In this document: positions 44,256 to 56,340 of the stretch, in pieces
How positions within the stretch are numbered: position 1 is the first letter of the stretch
Layout of the letters: each line of letters opens with the position of its first letter
NCBI GenBank assembly: GCA_001898405.1
Contig: MKTW01000011.1
Location: 192,801-256,800, forward strand
Direction: 5' to 3'
Source: Sphingobacteriales bacterium 44-61
GTDB lineage: Bacteria > Bacteroidota > Bacteroidia > Chitinophagales > Chitinophagaceae
DNA length: 64,000 nucleotides
Translations under genes and position numbers: made by a program
Notes under the pieces: model-generated
Seen by the model: the letters and a program-made list of their open reading frames with translations, nothing else
Database searches by the model: none
What the model was told of the DNA's origin: nothing

Positions 44256-45263
44256 CTAAAGTCTTGGATAGAGCTCTGCAGCTGCTCGGAAGCGGTCACC
44301 GATAAACTGGCGCAGATGGTGAGGTTTCTTGATTTCTATATTTGGACCAAAACTTAGTAATAACGAGATGAGTTCAAAATTTTCCATGAGTTGGAGACGA
44401 AGAAGTATAGAGCCATTGCTATATTTTTTTATGACCTCTTGTGAAGTATGAATGGGCTTTGAAAGCATATATGCAACTTGAGAAGCAGCAATTTTTAATT
44501 CAATAGTGTAAATGAAAGGTTGGGTTGGAATCGTTACTCCGACAATATGTTCAAAATAAGTGTGGGGGTCAAAGAGGTCATTCTCCATAAATCGTTCATC
44601 GGAGTTCTTTATATATTGAATACGATCAAGAGCCAGTGTAGTAACCCTTGTAGCATTGTTTTCCCGGCAAAATAAGAACCATCGGTTCCGGTATTCCTTC
44701 AGAAGATAAGGATGATATATAGACACTTGCGAATCCTTTGCTTGAAAGGGCTGGTATGCAATTCGTACACAAAGTTTTGCCCGGATGGCTACGAATAACG
44801 GGTCGATAAATTTATTCCCCTGGGCAGATGCGTACTTCTCAAATTGGATGTAAACGGCCTGGTCTGTTATATTGGCCTGTACCGTATTCTCCAACTTGGC
44901 AACGATGGCTTCGACGTCTGCGATAATGCTGAAATCATTCACTTGTTTTAGTAACTTAATAGCGTCACGCAGGTAGGAAACTTCCTCTTTACTGATTGGT
45001 ATTTGCTGAATAGAAAAAGGTTCCTCGTAATAAAATAAATTTGCACCACTGCGGCGGACCCGCTTAACTGGAGCAAATTTTTGTTCTCGAAGATATCGTA
45101 TGTCATTCTGTAAAGTGCGTTTGGAAGTCCACATGCCCAGCCGGTCCGACAGAGCGTTGTTGACAGCAGTAAGCAATTGCGCCAGCGTCCATTGCCGACC
45201 ACTGGTCCGCAGGCATTGATCAAGTACTTCGAGGCGGAGTTGAAAACCTTTTGAGGATGGCAT
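44256..45263 (-). CDS. WYL-domain transcriptional regulator, divergent from the Druantia-like genes
   Basis: A 335-aa protein. The N-terminal winged helix (about 1-75: LRLEVLDQCLRTSGRQWTLA, TSKRTLQNDIRYLREQKF) is followed by a WYL domain (about 150-240: CVRIAYQPFQAKD, HPYLLKEYRNRWFLFCRE) and a C-terminal WCX-like region. Proteins of this kind regulate defence loci (for example BrxR-type repressors). I chose the ATG at 45263; the frame upstream starts only with a TTG inside the inverted repeat at 45297-45319, which lies between the two divergent genes. Confidence 0.92.
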   Translation of the reverse strand: MPSSKGFQLRLEVLDQCLRTSGRQWTLAQLLTAVNNALSDRLGMWTSKRTLQNDIRYLREQKFAPVKRVRRSGANLFYYEEPFSIQQIPISKEEVSYLRDAIKLLKQVNDFSIIADVEAIVAKLENTVQANITDQAVYIQFEKYASAQGNKFIDPLFVAIRAKLCVRIAYQPFQAKDSQVSIYHPYLLKEYRNRWFLFCRENNATRVTTLALDRIQYIKNSDERFMENDLFDPHTYFEHIVGVTIPTQPFIYTIELKIAASQVAYMLSKPIHTSQEVIKKYSNGSILLRLQLMENFELISLLLSFGPNIEIKKPHHLRQFIGDRFRAAAELYPRL

Positions 45264-45296
45264 ATAACTGGATAATGAATGAAATAATGTTTTTTG

Positions 45297-45319
45297 AACG
45301 TGCAAATAGATTGCACGTT
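45297..45319. promoter_or_regulatory. Inverted repeat between the WYL gene and the DruH-like gene
   Basis: AACGTGCAA and TTGCACGTT flank the 5-base spacer ATAGA, giving perfect 9-base arms. It sits 34 bases from the WYL start and 34 bases from the DruH-like ATG at 45353, a good candidate for the WYL operator. Confidence 0.75.
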
Positions 45320-45352
45320 ACGTGTTAACCTTTGCTTCAGAACCCAGAAAAA

Positions 45353-48300
45353 ATGCCTTACTTAACCACTAACGACAGCGAACCACCAATGAATCCACAA
45401 GCATGGCACACCGAATTTCTTCGAAAGCGTAGCCTGACAGCAGCCACAGGGTTGCCACTCTATACGTATAAAATTTCAGCAGCCGAATATAAAACCCTGA
45501 ACGATTTGCTAAAGATAAGCAACTCCAGCGCGATAGCCTGGGATGTCTGTTTTGTGCTGTATGCAGTTGAATGGTGGCGAAGGGAATACAATGGAGGAGC
45601 TTGGTCTTGGGACCCCATCTGCATGGCTGTAAAACAACCGGGAATGGCCGTCGGTGTTCGCAGTGAACTGGTGAGTAGGGGGTTTCGAAAATGGCAGCGT
45701 CCGGTGAATGAAGATGCACGTGGCAATGATTACATAGGAACAGTAGTTGTTGAATCCGGATTGCCATTAAAAGTGCTGCAGGATGACCACTACCTTGTTT
45801 CGATCATTACCGATCTGTATCGCGAATTTGGCCTGAATGCAGCAGAAGAGAAAGAACAGTTGGATAACGTAAAGGCTGTTGCAGAACAGCGACTACCACA
45901 AAGTCTTCGCAAAGTCGCATTTTATCAATTATTACTGCAATTTGTATCCATACTTGTTCGATTTAATGAAAGCTTTGGCTTCGCCGGTGAGGAGAAACCA
46001 GTGGAAGTGCTGGACCGGAAACATCCTCAATGGAGAGAAGAGTTTCCTCTGCGCATGGAAACTATGGCGGCCAGGAATTTTATAGACACGTTACTGGCGG
46101 GAGTGACAAAGGCCTTTGAGATCAAGCCATCACTTGTCGCAATGAATTATCGCCTGATAGCTGGTGAATCGGCATGGGGCATAGAAAAGGCACTATCCAT
46201 ACACGGTGGAATTCACCCACTTTCCTCAATGGGAATCGAAGCAGCGGAATTTGAAAATCTATCTCAGAAACTCGAAATTTATTTAATCACCGACCAAAGT
46301 GAAAAAAGGATAGGATTTGCCTTCAAGAATTATGAGCAAACCGGATTTCATTTCGACCGAATCGAAAGCCAGTTTATAGTTGAAGGGATGGAGGCAACTG
46401 TATCTTTATATTTACTGGACCCGAGGACTTACAGAAAATTTCCGCTGCCAATCGCCAATAACTTTCAGCTGAATAAATCGGAGCCATTGATTTTTGGCCC
46501 CGTGACTGGCAAAGGTGAACAAAGTTGGTCTTTGTGCGCGTCAGGTTCCTGTCAGCTCCATGATAACAATTATTACATAGTCATTTCAAGTGTTGCCCAT
46601 TGGCAAGTTGGAAATGGTCAGCTATTGGGAGAAATAAGCCACTCAGACCCCGTCAAAAAAGTGTACAGGTTTGATTCGGATTGTAAGGTAGAAGAGCAGG
46701 GCAATTTATTCAAAATTGAATTAACCACCGAATCAAGAGCATTCGATTATGAATTCATCCCCGGCAGATCGAAGATTGAGTTCTATGAGCATGATAACCG
46801 GAAATTATTCATTGGGATGCCTAAGATTTATAAGACAAGGCACGATGGAGCGATAATTGGCCTGGTTCGTTTGGGCATGGAGTATCATGACAAGAACGGG
46901 CAATGGAAGAAATTTTCTCGGGACATCGTGGGAAAAATTAAGATCCGACTGGCGCAAAATGGAATAACTGCCTTTACACGTACTCTTCAGCTACTTCCCG
47001 AAGATTTCTTCATCCAATTTGACACGGCTGAACATAAGATCATTTTAATAAATTCAAAAGACTTTAACGTAACCATAGAACAAGCCTCTTCCGTTTCCGT
47101 TCAGCCGGAAAACGGTGGTCATACTATTTGTTTCGCTAATGAAATCGGAGACCTTGAATTTTGTATGATCAGGCTTACCCCATTGAATGAAGCGGGACGA
47201 TCCATTGTCGTTAAAGTTCCGTTTCCTAAGGATCAGGTTTATTTTAATAACAATCGACAAGAACGCTTAGCTTACCGTGCGACGCTATATATGAGTGATC
47301 TGTATGGAGCCAGGTTATACGTTTCGAACCTGTCAGCGCAGTCGAAATTGTATGCCTGCAAATTGACATTACTCGACCCTGATTTACCTGAAGAAATAGC
47401 GATCTCACAAATTGTCAAGGTTAATCGATATAGTAATACCGAAATTCCGCTTGTTACATTTAGGGATGCAATTTCTTTTTTACTTTCAACAAGTAAAAAT
47501 ATTGATGCAAAAATATTGTTGTCCTGTGAGCAGTATGCAGCCATCGAAATCGGACAGTTTGAATTGAAATTACGTATCGAGCCAAACGGAGCCGCCCGGT
47601 TGCTGGATGCCCCGGCGGACGTTGAATTAGGGACACCGTTGGCATTTAGACTTGACAGGCCGTTTGTGCCAGAAGATCAAATAAAATTGCAGCCGGCACA
47701 AACTGTTGGCGAATGGAATTTTTCCCAAGCCGAAGGTCTTTGGTTTATTTTTCCGTCAGTGGACGCTGCCAGACAGTTTCGGCCATTAGCTTTCAGCCTC
47801 GGGCCGATTCACAGACCTGTCACTAATGGCGACAGCTACGAAGTTCATCAGACTGCCCTGTTGCACAAAGAATCTCGGATGCTGGGACTGGCAAATGTTT
47901 GGGAGGAAATGGCTTCCGACTATAATCACCCTGACTGGCTTCGCCTGACCGCAATGTATGAAAGTACTGGTCATGTACGGCTCACGACACAAGATGCCTT
48001 CATTGCACTCAGCAAGCACTCAGCCGGTCTTATGGCGGCAACCTTTATGTTTCCTCAAGCGGACATCGAACGATTCTCTGACGAATTTTCAATCCTATGG
48101 ATCAAGTATCCGGTGAAGGGGTGGTTGAAAATGTTCAACATGTATCAGCATTTTCTCTCCAGCAGAAACTTACCACCCAAAATTCAGGAAATGAGCTTGG
48201 ACAACAGGCTGAATTGGCTAGCGCATTATTTTGGCTTAACAAGTCTGAAGTGGATTATTGAACATGAAGTATTAAAGCACCAGGGTGGGGAAGTCAACCA

Positions 48301-48679
48301 GCAAATACTTAGAACATTAATTGACGAGGAATACAACGGTGCAGAGCAAAAGGCTGGTCTTAGAGCCCGTCATACTAACAAGTGGCCGGACCAGATTCGC
48401 GACATGATCGTTACTCTTAGTAAAAGCCTTCCACACGCTGCTGCCGAATTACTACCCGATACTGTGGCGACTTATCAGAAGGCGATCGTTTTGCTGCCTT
48501 TCATTATGGCATCCGCCACGATTTACCCCGAACAGATAGCGCTCCCCGAATTGACGGCACTTCAGAAATTTAGAATTCAGGAAATGATTGCTTTCGACAG
48601 GGAGTGGTTCTTCAAAATTTTCAATCTGCTTCAGGCCTATTTATGGACAAATCAATTAAATCACAGTAACTATGACTAA
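45353..48679 (+). CDS. druH: Druantia type III DruH-like protein (STY4851/YjiT-like)
   Basis: A protein of about 1108 aa. The N-terminal part has the pattern I recall from the STY4851/ECs_5259 (YjiT-like) family: [40 protein letters not shown] then WDPICMAV and [20 protein letters not shown]. The middle is beta-rich; the end is helical. No enzymatic motif seen. It overlaps the helicase gene by 8 bases, so they are co-translated. Two-gene DruH-DruE loci are Druantia type III. The start may be at 45353 or at the ATG at 45389 ([10 protein letters not shown]). Assignment rests on partner, size and pattern, not on a search. Confidence 0.75.
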   Translation: MPYLTTNDSEPPMNPQAWHTEFLRKRSLTAATGLPLYTYKISAAEYKTLNDLLKISNSSAIAWDVCFVLYAVEWWRREYNGGAWSWDPICMAVKQPGMAVGVRSELVSRGFRKWQRPVNEDARGNDYIGTVVVESGLPLKVLQDDHYLVSIITDLYREFGLNAAEEKEQLDNVKAVAEQRLPQSLRKVAFYQLLLQFVSILVRFNESFGFAGEEKPVEVLDRKHPQWREEFPLRMETMAARNFIDTLLAGVTKAFEIKPSLVAMNYRLIAGESAWGIEKALSIHGGIHPLSSMGIEAAEFENLSQKLEIYLITDQSEKRIGFAFKNYEQTGFHFDRIESQFIVEGMEATVSLYLLDPRTYRKFPLPIANNFQLNKSEPLIFGPVTGKGEQSWSLCASGSCQLHDNNYYIVISSVAHWQVGNGQLLGEISHSDPVKKVYRFDSDCKVEEQGNLFKIELTTESRAFDYEFIPGRSKIEFYEHDNRKLFIGMPKIYKTRHDGAIIGLVRLGMEYHDKNGQWKKFSRDIVGKIKIRLAQNGITAFTRTLQLLPEDFFIQFDTAEHKIILINSKDFNVTIEQASSVSVQPENGGHTICFANEIGDLEFCMIRLTPLNEAGRSIVVKVPFPKDQVYFNNNRQERLAYRATLYMSDLYGARLYVSNLSAQSKLYACKLTLLDPDLPEEIAISQIVKVNRYSNTEIPLVTFRDAISFLLSTSKNIDAKILLSCEQYAAIEIGQFELKLRIEPNGAARLLDAPADVELGTPLAFRLDRPFVPEDQIKLQPAQTVGEWNFSQAEGLWFIFPSVDAARQFRPLAFSLGPIHRPVTNGDSYEVHQTALLHKESRMLGLANVWEEMASDYNHPDWLRLTAMYESTGHVRLTTQDAFIALSKHSAGLMAATFMFPQADIERFSDEFSILWIKYPVKGWLKMFNMYQHFLSSRNLPPKIQEMSLDNRLNWLAHYFGLTSLKWIIEHEVLKHQGGEVNQQILRTLIDEEYNGAEQKAGLRARHTNKWPDQIRDMIVTLSKSLPHAAAELLPDTVATYQKAIVLLPFIMASATIYPEQIALPELTALQKFRIQEMIAFDREWFFKIFNLLQAYLWTNQLNHSNYD

Positions 48680-51600
48680 TCATTATTTCAAGCCTTTATT
48701 CACCCGGTTGGAACAGAAATCGCACGATGCAACGGTGGGTGTGCTGGGACTACGGTCAGAACCATTGATGGCACATCTGAGAAAATCTATGCGAAATGAA
48801 AATAACTTGTTAGCTGAGCCATTATTTGAAGCCGTCTTCCCCTGGAAAGAAGAGGATCTCACATTTGGAGATCTCGCAGGAAATGTATTGATGAGTTCCA
48901 TGGTTGCAGCATTGGACCAGCAGCAGATACTGAGAGATGGAGACAAGATTATTGACTTGAGCAAGCAGGCTCTGTCAAAACACTTCAGGCCGTACAAGCA
49001 TCAGCTACAGGTTTGGAAAACGTTGCAGCAACAAGAAAACAAATCAGTGATCGTTACTAGTGGAACTGGATCGGGCAAAACGGAATGTTTTATGGTTCCC
49101 ATCTTAAATGACCTCGCCGCCAGTATAGAAGCTGGCGAAAAAGACATCCAGGGAGTTCGGGCACTTATTATTTATCCGTTAAACGCCCTGATCAATAGCC
49201 AGCGGGAAAGAATGTTAGCCTGGACAGCGCATTTCGGTAAAGACATACGGTTCAGTTTGTACAATGGTAATACGCCGGATAAACTAAATAAGGAAATCAG
49301 GGAGGCAAAACCCATTAATGAGGTTCATGACCGCGAAACGCTTAGAAACGCCCCTCCTCCCATATTGATCACCAATCCGACCATGCTCGAATACATGCTG
49401 ATCCGCGACAAAGACAAGACAATCCTTGAAAAATCACAAGGTTTGTTGAAATACGTCGTGCTGGACGAGGCGCACACTTATATCGGCTCGCAAGCTGCGG
49501 AGCTGGCACTGCTGTTACGTCGGGCATTGCACGGATTTGGGGTACGCCCGGAGAATGTGCGCTTTATTGCCTGTTCTGCTACAGTGGGTAATGACGACAA
49601 AGCAAAAGAGAGTTTGCAGAAATACCTGTCCGATATAGCCGGGGTTGCTTTGAACCAGATTGAAGTAATCGGCGGAGAACGGAACATACCGCCTCTTCCA
49701 GCGCTTCAAAAGCCGTCTGAAATGAGTTTGGCTCAATTAATGAAACAAGAAGGCGAAATTGCCGACGAAGTTGCTATGCATCCGGTAGCACGAAAGATTC
49801 GTACAGAGCTGGCGAAATCTCCCAAGACGATTTCAGAACTCCTGGAAATTGTTTCTCCCGAATCTAAATTGACAGCGAAAAGCGAGGAAGAAATACTAGA
49901 CTGGCTGGACCTGTTGTCCCGGGCCAACCTGAAGCTGAGTAACCAGCACTTCCTGCCGTTGCGTGGTCATCTTTTTCACCGCGTATTACGCGGTCTTTGG
50001 GCGTGTAGTGACCCTGCCTGTAGATTCAAACAAGGTACTGATTTGGACACGCCGGACTGGAAGTTCGGATCAGTTTATATGCAACAGCGATTGAGTTGCC
50101 GCTGCGGTGCCCCGGTTTACGAGCTCGTCGCCTGTAATGACTGCAATGCTGAATTATTGTTGGTGACGCGTTTAATGGGATCGGACCATCTGGTGCAAAC
50201 CCCCGATATAAAAACCAATGAATTCGTTCTAGAATCCGGAGAAGAAGAGGATGATGACGAACAGACTGTGACTTCCGCAGTGAGCCTGGAATTCGCTTTA
50301 GGGGCGAGACCGGTTGCGGGATTTAACAGCAGAACACGAATCGATGTAACGGGAAGAATTGATGGAGATGATGGGCGACACCTTGAAATTTACCTGGCGA
50401 ACGGAGCGGAGTGCTGCGCTGAATGCGGATTTACGGGAAACGCAAGGATGGAAGCCTTTCGCCGCAATTACCTGGGTGTTCCCTTTTACAGCAGCACGAT
50501 AGTGCCAACTTTGCTGGAACATATTCCCGATGGAGACAGGGACCCCTTGAGCCGTCCGGCGCACGGCAGATCGTTGATAACGTTTTCGGATAGCCGCCAA
50601 GGTACCGCCCGTATCGCAGTGAAACTACAACAGGATGCAGAACGCTCCAGATTAAGAGGGCTCATCGTTCGACGGATTCATGAAAGTTTTGATGCCGCGA
50701 AGGTGACGGAATTGGACGAACAGATTTTACAGATGGAGCCTGTGATAAAAAAGATGCCAGGTCTGGTAAGTGTGCTTGAAGAGCTGCGAACACGGAGGGC
50801 AGCAATGACCAGCAGTAGCATCTCCTGGAACGAGCTGGTGAGCCAGTTAAAGCATGAGCCAGATATCAAGGATCATATGCTAAGGCACTATGAACAGCTG
50901 GCTCCTGATATTTTTCATAGTGCTCAGGGACTCGCCAATTTGATCCGGTGTTTACTGATAGGCAATTTTACCACCCGGCCGAAAAGGGCAAACTCTACAG
51001 AAACGCTCGGTCTGGTGGAGATATACTATCAGGGACTCGATGAAGTAAGAACAGCACCGGAATGCTGGGTCGAGAAGAAATTATCAATCAACGAATGGAG
51101 AAAGTTTCTCAAGCTCTGTGTGGATTTTATTGTACGCGCAGGCATTTATTTAGATGTTGACGACGAACTTTCACCGTGGTTAGGAGCACGCTTTTATGCA
51201 AAATATATGTTACCTCCCAATCATCCAGGAACAACGGATGCGCGCCACAAGCGCTGGCCGATGTACAATCAAAAAAGAGGGGCACGTCAAAACCGGTTGG
51301 TCCGGATATTGGCCGCATTATTTGAAGTCGAATTTGCCCGCATTACTACGGAGCAAATTGATATACTAAATGTAGTCATGCAGCAAGCCTGGAGAGATCT
51401 CACGCAAACGACCGGCATTCTCACGCTCAGAGGGAATGGCTTCCAGTTAATGTATGAGAAAATGGTTTTCAGACGTCCCGCAGAAACCTATTTTTGCCCG
51501 GTGTCATTACGTGTACTGGACACAGTAATCAGAGGGATAAGCCCGTATTTACCAGTACAGCCGGGCACCTTATTCCGCTGTGAGCAACTACAGTTTCCCG

Positions 51601-54600
51601 CCTATCCCAGGTTTGAGAACCCGACCGAAGAGGATCGTTTGAAGGAAGTACGAAATTGGTTGAGAATCGATGACGAGATCGCTGCGCTTCGCAAAAAAGG
51701 CGTGTGGACCGACCAGTCCGACACAATTATTGAAGGCGGGATATTCTACCGGGTAGCGGAGCATTCGGCTCAACAATCCGCCAAACGATTACAGCACTAC
51801 GAAGATCTATTCAAGGATGGCAGGATTAACGTTCTGAGCTGCTCCACGACAATGGAGATGGGCGTGGATATCGGAGGATTGACCATTGTCAGTAATCACA
51901 ACGTGCCACCGCACCCATCCAATTATTTGCAACGTGCGGGCCGGGCGGGTCGAAGAAAAGAATCCAGAGCGTTGTCTGTGACACTTTGCAAACATAATCC
52001 ATTGGATTTGCAGGTATTTAAAAACCCTAAATGGCCATTCGTCACACCGATGCGGCAACCGAATGTCACCTTGAGCAGTGAAAAAATCGTTCAGCGGCAC
52101 ATCAACGCATTTTTGTTTGGTTACTTTACAAAAAACGAATTAAACGACTATAAGATTCAATCCAACTCTCTCTGGTTTTTCGGTATTCAGCCTGGCGACC
52201 AACAATCTTTATGTGAGAAAATGATTAGTTGGTTGAGAGAGCAGGCAACAAATTTGCGGGTTCCTCCTGCTGTCAGAGAAGCTGTAAGAATCGTGACGGC
52301 AAATAGTATTTTGCAGTCGCGCCCACTGGACGACCTGCTGCACAGATCCTGCGAAAAGCTGGAAGAAATATTTCATGCCTGGAACGAAGTATACCAGTCA
52401 TTACAGTCGGAACTTAACCCAGGTAATGGCGTGCAGGATACTGATCCTTATATCCGCAAAGTACAATGGGAGATGAATGCTCACTGTAAAGAATTTTTGA
52501 TCACCGAACTTGTCAGAGGAGGTTTTCTGCCTGGCTATGGCTTTCCCACAGACATCGCGACCTTTAACCCATTTGATGTAACTGATTTTAGAAAGAAGAT
52601 GAAACGGGATGCGAAGGGATCGGAACTACTGACAATATTTAAAGGAATGCCTACCAGGGACACCGCAATGGCGCTCGCCGAATACGCTCCGGGGTCTCAG
52701 GTGGTGCTCGATGGCAAAGTTTATACCTCACAGGGAATCATGCTCACGCAGCAAGTGCCGGTTGAAACAGGAAGGAGTGAACCGCACGAATTTCAGATAG
52801 CCTGGCGTTGCCATCAATGCGGCAATATGGGCATATCGCAGGAGACCTTGTTTAGTGGCGCTTGCTCTGATCCACAATGTGGCGTACAAATTGAACAGGC
52901 AGATCAAAAAAGATTCATTGTTCCGGATGGCTTCAGCGTCGGGTTTTACTCGCAACCCAACAACGACATTGCGCGCCAGACATATATCCCGGTGCCGGAT
53001 CCATGGATTCATGCACAGGATGAGTTAAGAGCATTCCCTAATCCCGAATTCGGCCTTTACCGTGCAGGAGAGAATGGTTTAGTATTTCACTATAGCGAAG
53101 GGGAGCACCAAAACGGTTACGCATTGTGCATGAATTGCGGATACGCAGACTCTATGACAGTTGATAACGAATTACCTGACGAATTTTCACAGCACAACAA
53201 ATTGAGAGGGAAAGCCGGCCAGAATAACGGATCTGTCTGCAATCCGGCTGCACACCAAATAAAAAGAAACCGGTATCTGGGCTATTCCAATTCAACTGAC
53301 ATTTTTGAGTTGTATTTGAAACGGGGATCAACGGGTGAGTTTTTGACGGTCAACACCGACAATCGAAAACTGTGCTGGACGCTGGGTATCGCTCTAAGGT
53401 ATGGGTTGAGTGTCTCCCTGGGCATAAACAGCGAAGAAATAGGTGTTGCTGTTAAACGTGCAAAAATTCCACAGGCGCCGGGCAAAACGGTTTTTGCCAT
53501 TTGTTTATATGATAAAACAGCGGGTGGTGGTGGATTCTGCTCGACAGCACCACAGTTCTTATCCAGGATATTTTATGAGGCACGTAAATTTTTATACTGC
53601 AAATCTGAATGCAGCTCTGCCTGTGAAAATTGCTTACTGCAGTTTGATACACGCAACGTGGCAGAATGGTTAGATCGGAATGTAGCGCTAGAATTTTTAA
53701 ATGATGCGCAACTTGCCAAGCTCGATCTTGCAGAAGGCGACCGGATATTAGGTCCATCAACTCAGTCCTGCAACTACTCACTTTTCCGTGAGCTATTATT
53801 TTCCACCAGGGATTTTTCGGAATTAAACCTGTTCGTATATGGTGATCCCCAGAACTGGGATATTGGCGGATCTACAATAAAAGCATATCTGTCCAATCTG
53901 CAGTTCAATAAAATACGGATCATCCTACCAGCATCCTCGGCAGATCAGTTAACTGTTGAACAACGACTGGATTTACTGACGTACTTCAACGACAAGTCGG
54001 AAATAGTCATAACCAAACAAGTGAATGAATTGAGTCGGGGAATAATTCTAGCAACACTAAGTAATGAAAAATCGACATTAGCATTCGTGGTTACTGATCC
54101 GTCTGCGGGGAATTTTGATCAAAATTGGGGTGAGACGGCATTGACGACCCTTGTAAAAGGAAATATTCAGCATGGCAAACCTGAAGGAGATCTAATGCAA
54201 AGAGAAAGTTTGCTGGTGTCGGAATCTTTGAACCATCTGCAAATTGATTTAAACAGGGACATTGACGGCAGCCTGATGACATTTGGGCAACGATTCTGGG
54301 GCTTGTTGGAACAGACGGCAGCTCCAATCATCACGCATAACCGAAACGCCACTCTCCGCAGCGTCACCTACACTGATCGCTATCTGACGAACCCTTCTTC
54401 CATAATACTGTTGACCCGAATTCTTTCGGCAATACCATTTGAAAAAAGTGTAGCGTGTTCCTTTGTGTTGAATACTCTTGATGTAGAACTCACGCATCGG
54501 ATCGATCAATTCAGAACAGTGAATAAGAATTGGCATCCTGGAGAAGAGCAGAATAGGGAAGATTTTTTTATTGCACTGATCGAAAAGCTAGGGAATTTTG

Positions 54601-54878
54601 CAGACACTACCATTAACATGGTACGGGATAAACGAAGCGTGAGTCATGCCCGTATACTAAGTTTCGAATTCGACAACGGCAGGCGATTGGATGTCCGTTT
54701 TGATCAGGGCATGGGATACTGGTATATAGACCAAAGGAGTAGTAATGTTGACTTTCCCTTTACTGAGAACAGCGATGTTCAGTTGGATTGGGTTAGCCGA
54801 ACTGAGAGGCGGATGCAGGTAAAAGGCGGACAAAGTTTTGCAACACATTTGTTTTTACGGCAAGAGTTCCAACAATAA
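48672..54878 (+). CDS. druE: Druantia DruE-like giant DEAD/DEAH helicase with DUF1998/MZB domain
   Basis: A 2068-aa helicase. Walker [10 protein letters not shown] has its Lys at 136; DEAH is at 265-268 ([12 protein letters not shown]); SAT is at 302-304. The second RecA-like domain has [12 protein letters not shown] and QRAGRAGR at 1087-1094. Cys clusters occur at about 445-490 ([19 protein letters not shown]) and 1380-1405. A DUF1998/MZB-type region lies at about 1565-1665, ending [13 protein letters not shown]. The ~400-residue C-terminal part is unassigned. Size, domain order and overlap with the druH-like gene match DruE. It has no methylase or drmC neighbour, arguing against DISARM. Confidence 0.85.
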   Translation: MTNHYFKPLFTRLEQKSHDATVGVLGLRSEPLMAHLRKSMRNENNLLAEPLFEAVFPWKEEDLTFGDLAGNVLMSSMVAALDQQQILRDGDKIIDLSKQALSKHFRPYKHQLQVWKTLQQQENKSVIVTSGTGSGKTECFMVPILNDLAASIEAGEKDIQGVRALIIYPLNALINSQRERMLAWTAHFGKDIRFSLYNGNTPDKLNKEIREAKPINEVHDRETLRNAPPPILITNPTMLEYMLIRDKDKTILEKSQGLLKYVVLDEAHTYIGSQAAELALLLRRALHGFGVRPENVRFIACSATVGNDDKAKESLQKYLSDIAGVALNQIEVIGGERNIPPLPALQKPSEMSLAQLMKQEGEIADEVAMHPVARKIRTELAKSPKTISELLEIVSPESKLTAKSEEEILDWLDLLSRANLKLSNQHFLPLRGHLFHRVLRGLWACSDPACRFKQGTDLDTPDWKFGSVYMQQRLSCRCGAPVYELVACNDCNAELLLVTRLMGSDHLVQTPDIKTNEFVLESGEEEDDDEQTVTSAVSLEFALGARPVAGFNSRTRIDVTGRIDGDDGRHLEIYLANGAECCAECGFTGNARMEAFRRNYLGVPFYSSTIVPTLLEHIPDGDRDPLSRPAHGRSLITFSDSRQGTARIAVKLQQDAERSRLRGLIVRRIHESFDAAKVTELDEQILQMEPVIKKMPGLVSVLEELRTRRAAMTSSSISWNELVSQLKHEPDIKDHMLRHYEQLAPDIFHSAQGLANLIRCLLIGNFTTRPKRANSTETLGLVEIYYQGLDEVRTAPECWVEKKLSINEWRKFLKLCVDFIVRAGIYLDVDDELSPWLGARFYAKYMLPPNHPGTTDARHKRWPMYNQKRGARQNRLVRILAALFEVEFARITTEQIDILNVVMQQAWRDLTQTTGILTLRGNGFQLMYEKMVFRRPAETYFCPVSLRVLDTVIRGISPYLPVQPGTLFRCEQLQFPAYPRFENPTEEDRLKEVRNWLRIDDEIAALRKKGVWTDQSDTIIEGGIFYRVAEHSAQQSAKRLQHYEDLFKDGRINVLSCSTTMEMGVDIGGLTIVSNHNVPPHPSNYLQRAGRAGRRKESRALSVTLCKHNPLDLQVFKNPKWPFVTPMRQPNVTLSSEKIVQRHINAFLFGYFTKNELNDYKIQSNSLWFFGIQPGDQQSLCEKMISWLREQATNLRVPPAVREAVRIVTANSILQSRPLDDLLHRSCEKLEEIFHAWNEVYQSLQSELNPGNGVQDTDPYIRKVQWEMNAHCKEFLITELVRGGFLPGYGFPTDIATFNPFDVTDFRKKMKRDAKGSELLTIFKGMPTRDTAMALAEYAPGSQVVLDGKVYTSQGIMLTQQVPVETGRSEPHEFQIAWRCHQCGNMGISQETLFSGACSDPQCGVQIEQADQKRFIVPDGFSVGFYSQPNNDIARQTYIPVPDPWIHAQDELRAFPNPEFGLYRAGENGLVFHYSEGEHQNGYALCMNCGYADSMTVDNELPDEFSQHNKLRGKAGQNNGSVCNPAAHQIKRNRYLGYSNSTDIFELYLKRGSTGEFLTVNTDNRKLCWTLGIALRYGLSVSLGINSEEIGVAVKRAKIPQAPGKTVFAICLYDKTAGGGGFCSTAPQFLSRIFYEARKFLYCKSECSSACENCLLQFDTRNVAEWLDRNVALEFLNDAQLAKLDLAEGDRILGPSTQSCNYSLFRELLFSTRDFSELNLFVYGDPQNWDIGGSTIKAYLSNLQFNKIRIILPASSADQLTVEQRLDLLTYFNDKSEIVITKQVNELSRGIILATLSNEKSTLAFVVTDPSAGNFDQNWGETALTTLVKGNIQHGKPEGDLMQRESLLVSESLNHLQIDLNRDIDGSLMTFGQRFWGLLEQTAAPIITHNRNATLRSVTYTDRYLTNPSSIILLTRILSAIPFEKSVACSFVLNTLDVELTHRIDQFRTVNKNWHPGEEQNREDFFIALIEKLGNFADTTINMVRDKRSVSHARILSFEFDNGRRLDVRFDQGMGYWYIDQRSSNVDFPFTENSDVQLDWVSRTERRMQVKGGQSFATHLFLRQEFQQ

Positions 54879-55325
54879 TATGAATAAGTAGAAGGAATAT
54901 TTTGATGCTCCTTCCTCAGCAGTTGCTTTCGGGCAAATTTGGTTTGTAGCAATTTCCCGTCGGCCAACACCCTCTTGAACCAGTCGGAGATCCGTTTACG
55001 GACTTTTGGATTGATCAATCAAAAAGTCCGTAAGTTCGACATTTCCAAAGGGCACAGGTTATAGTTTGCCTTGTTCCGTTTTTTCATTGGGATATGAATA
55101 GAACCGGGGTAATTTGAATTTTGATTATTTGACTAACAAAAGGAATATAATGCCGATGGCCAGTAATGCCACAATTAGCTGTAGTATCTCCCTTATACTC
55201 AGATTTTCGCATTCAATCACAAGGATAGTGAATATTTTCAATCTGACTTTTGTTTTTCGCCGGTTCATTGACTGTCAATTTACAGCAAGGTAAGGCTGGA
55301 AAGACACGGTGGGTACGGTGTAGGG
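54879..55325. other. Intergenic stretch with a large inverted repeat
   Basis: About 450 bases between convergent druE and the 295-aa gene. It contains the 38-base inverted repeat at 54996-55033. No other feature seen. Confidence 0.5.
54996..55033. repeat. Near-perfect 38-base inverted repeat (possible bidirectional terminator)
   Basis: TTACGGACTTTTGGATTGA and its reverse complement with one mismatch, meeting at TTGATCAA without a loop. It lies 117 bases after the druE stop and before the convergent gene. It lacks a T tract, so it could instead be a protein-binding or recombination site. Confidence 0.6.
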
Positions 55326-56213
55326 CTACCCACTTTTTTCACTTTGCGCAATTTCCCTATCTATGTCTACCACAATTTCCGGTATTCCGATGTCCTGGAA
55401 ATAGTTTCTGATAAAATGTAGATCTTTCAGGAGCGTTGTTTCATTTTCTCTAAAGGGTTTGGTGACCAACTTATAGATTGTCGTATTCTGTATTCTTTTC
55501 GCATTGGCTTCCCTATTTGTGAGGAATTGAATCAGCTTAGCAACAGGCGTCGGATTATCTATGGGATTAATGCCGCATCTTTTCAATAAGAATGTCATGG
55601 CGAGTACTTGTCTGGCTGTGGTGAATTCTTTGTTCTTAGGACTATTATGGAGGATTTCTTCCTGATTCCTGTTTTCATTTTCCATCTGGCAAAGTGCTAA
55701 ATGACGCAATACGAGAGGTTCGATGGAAATGAAATCCATGTATTGATTAAAATTAAACTCCTCTATTGAAATGTCCGTTATGAAGGATGAGTCCAACTTT
55801 CTTCCTGATCCCCGGTAAAACCGACCATAAGTATATATTAATTCAAGGATCATACCGACTTCTTCCACTGGCAATTCTGCGTTTGCGGCTATTTCAATCG
55901 TTTCGATTTGCTCAGATGTTGGACGCTGAAGTAGTATATCTCGGGTCGTCAGAATCACTTTATCTGCCTTTGACAATATAGATTTATTTCGTTCTATCGC
56001 TGCAATTCCAAGCAGGGTAATCCGCTCACCTCCAGCCGATAGCAGGCTTTGACTAATCGCCTCATGACGAAACGAGGTAGGAAGTTCGTTAAAACGTCTT
56101 GCTCGTATTTCCCTGGAATTGGGTCTTTTACCTCGCTTCAATATCTCATATATGGTTTCGAGCCATAAACGCTCATGATCTAACAATTCCGGAATTTGTA
56201 AATGAGATTCCAT
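55326..56213 (-). CDS. Unrecognised 295-aa protein of the defence island (A)
   Basis: No family recognised. The N-terminal region looks helical and winged-helix-like (HERLWLETIYEILKRGKRPN, then SREIRARRFNELPTSFRHEA and ITLLGIAAIERN). The remainder is mostly helical (MILELIYTYGRFYRGSGRKL, HFIRNYFQDIGIPEIVVDID). No membrane segment or signal. It is the last gene of the leftward block, 127 bases after the gene ending at 56341, and convergent with druE. A role in defence is inferred from context only. Confidence 0.7.
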   Translation of the reverse strand: MESHLQIPELLDHERLWLETIYEILKRGKRPNSREIRARRFNELPTSFRHEAISQSLLSAGGERITLLGIAAIERNKSILSKADKVILTTRDILLQRPTSEQIETIEIAANAELPVEEVGMILELIYTYGRFYRGSGRKLDSSFITDISIEEFNFNQYMDFISIEPLVLRHLALCQMENENRNQEEILHNSPKNKEFTTARQVLAMTFLLKRCGINPIDNPTPVAKLIQFLTNREANAKRIQNTTIYKLVTKPFRENETTLLKDLHFIRNYFQDIGIPEIVVDIDREIAQSEKSG

Positions 56214-56340
56214 GCAGTAGATTTTAGCAAGCGAAATTTACACATGTTTGCATTTCAAAACGGTTTGTCTGGGTGCGATCAGTTCCGCATGTTAATTTTT
56301 AGTTGTCTTTTTATTGACTGCTTTGAGCAACGAGTGTTCA

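Noticed and set aside
45353-54878. DISARM or BREX assignment of the helicase locus
   Set aside because: No methylase, no PLD-type DrmC and no PglZ/BrxC-type genes are adjacent; the two-gene overlap and DruH-like N-terminus fit Druantia III better.
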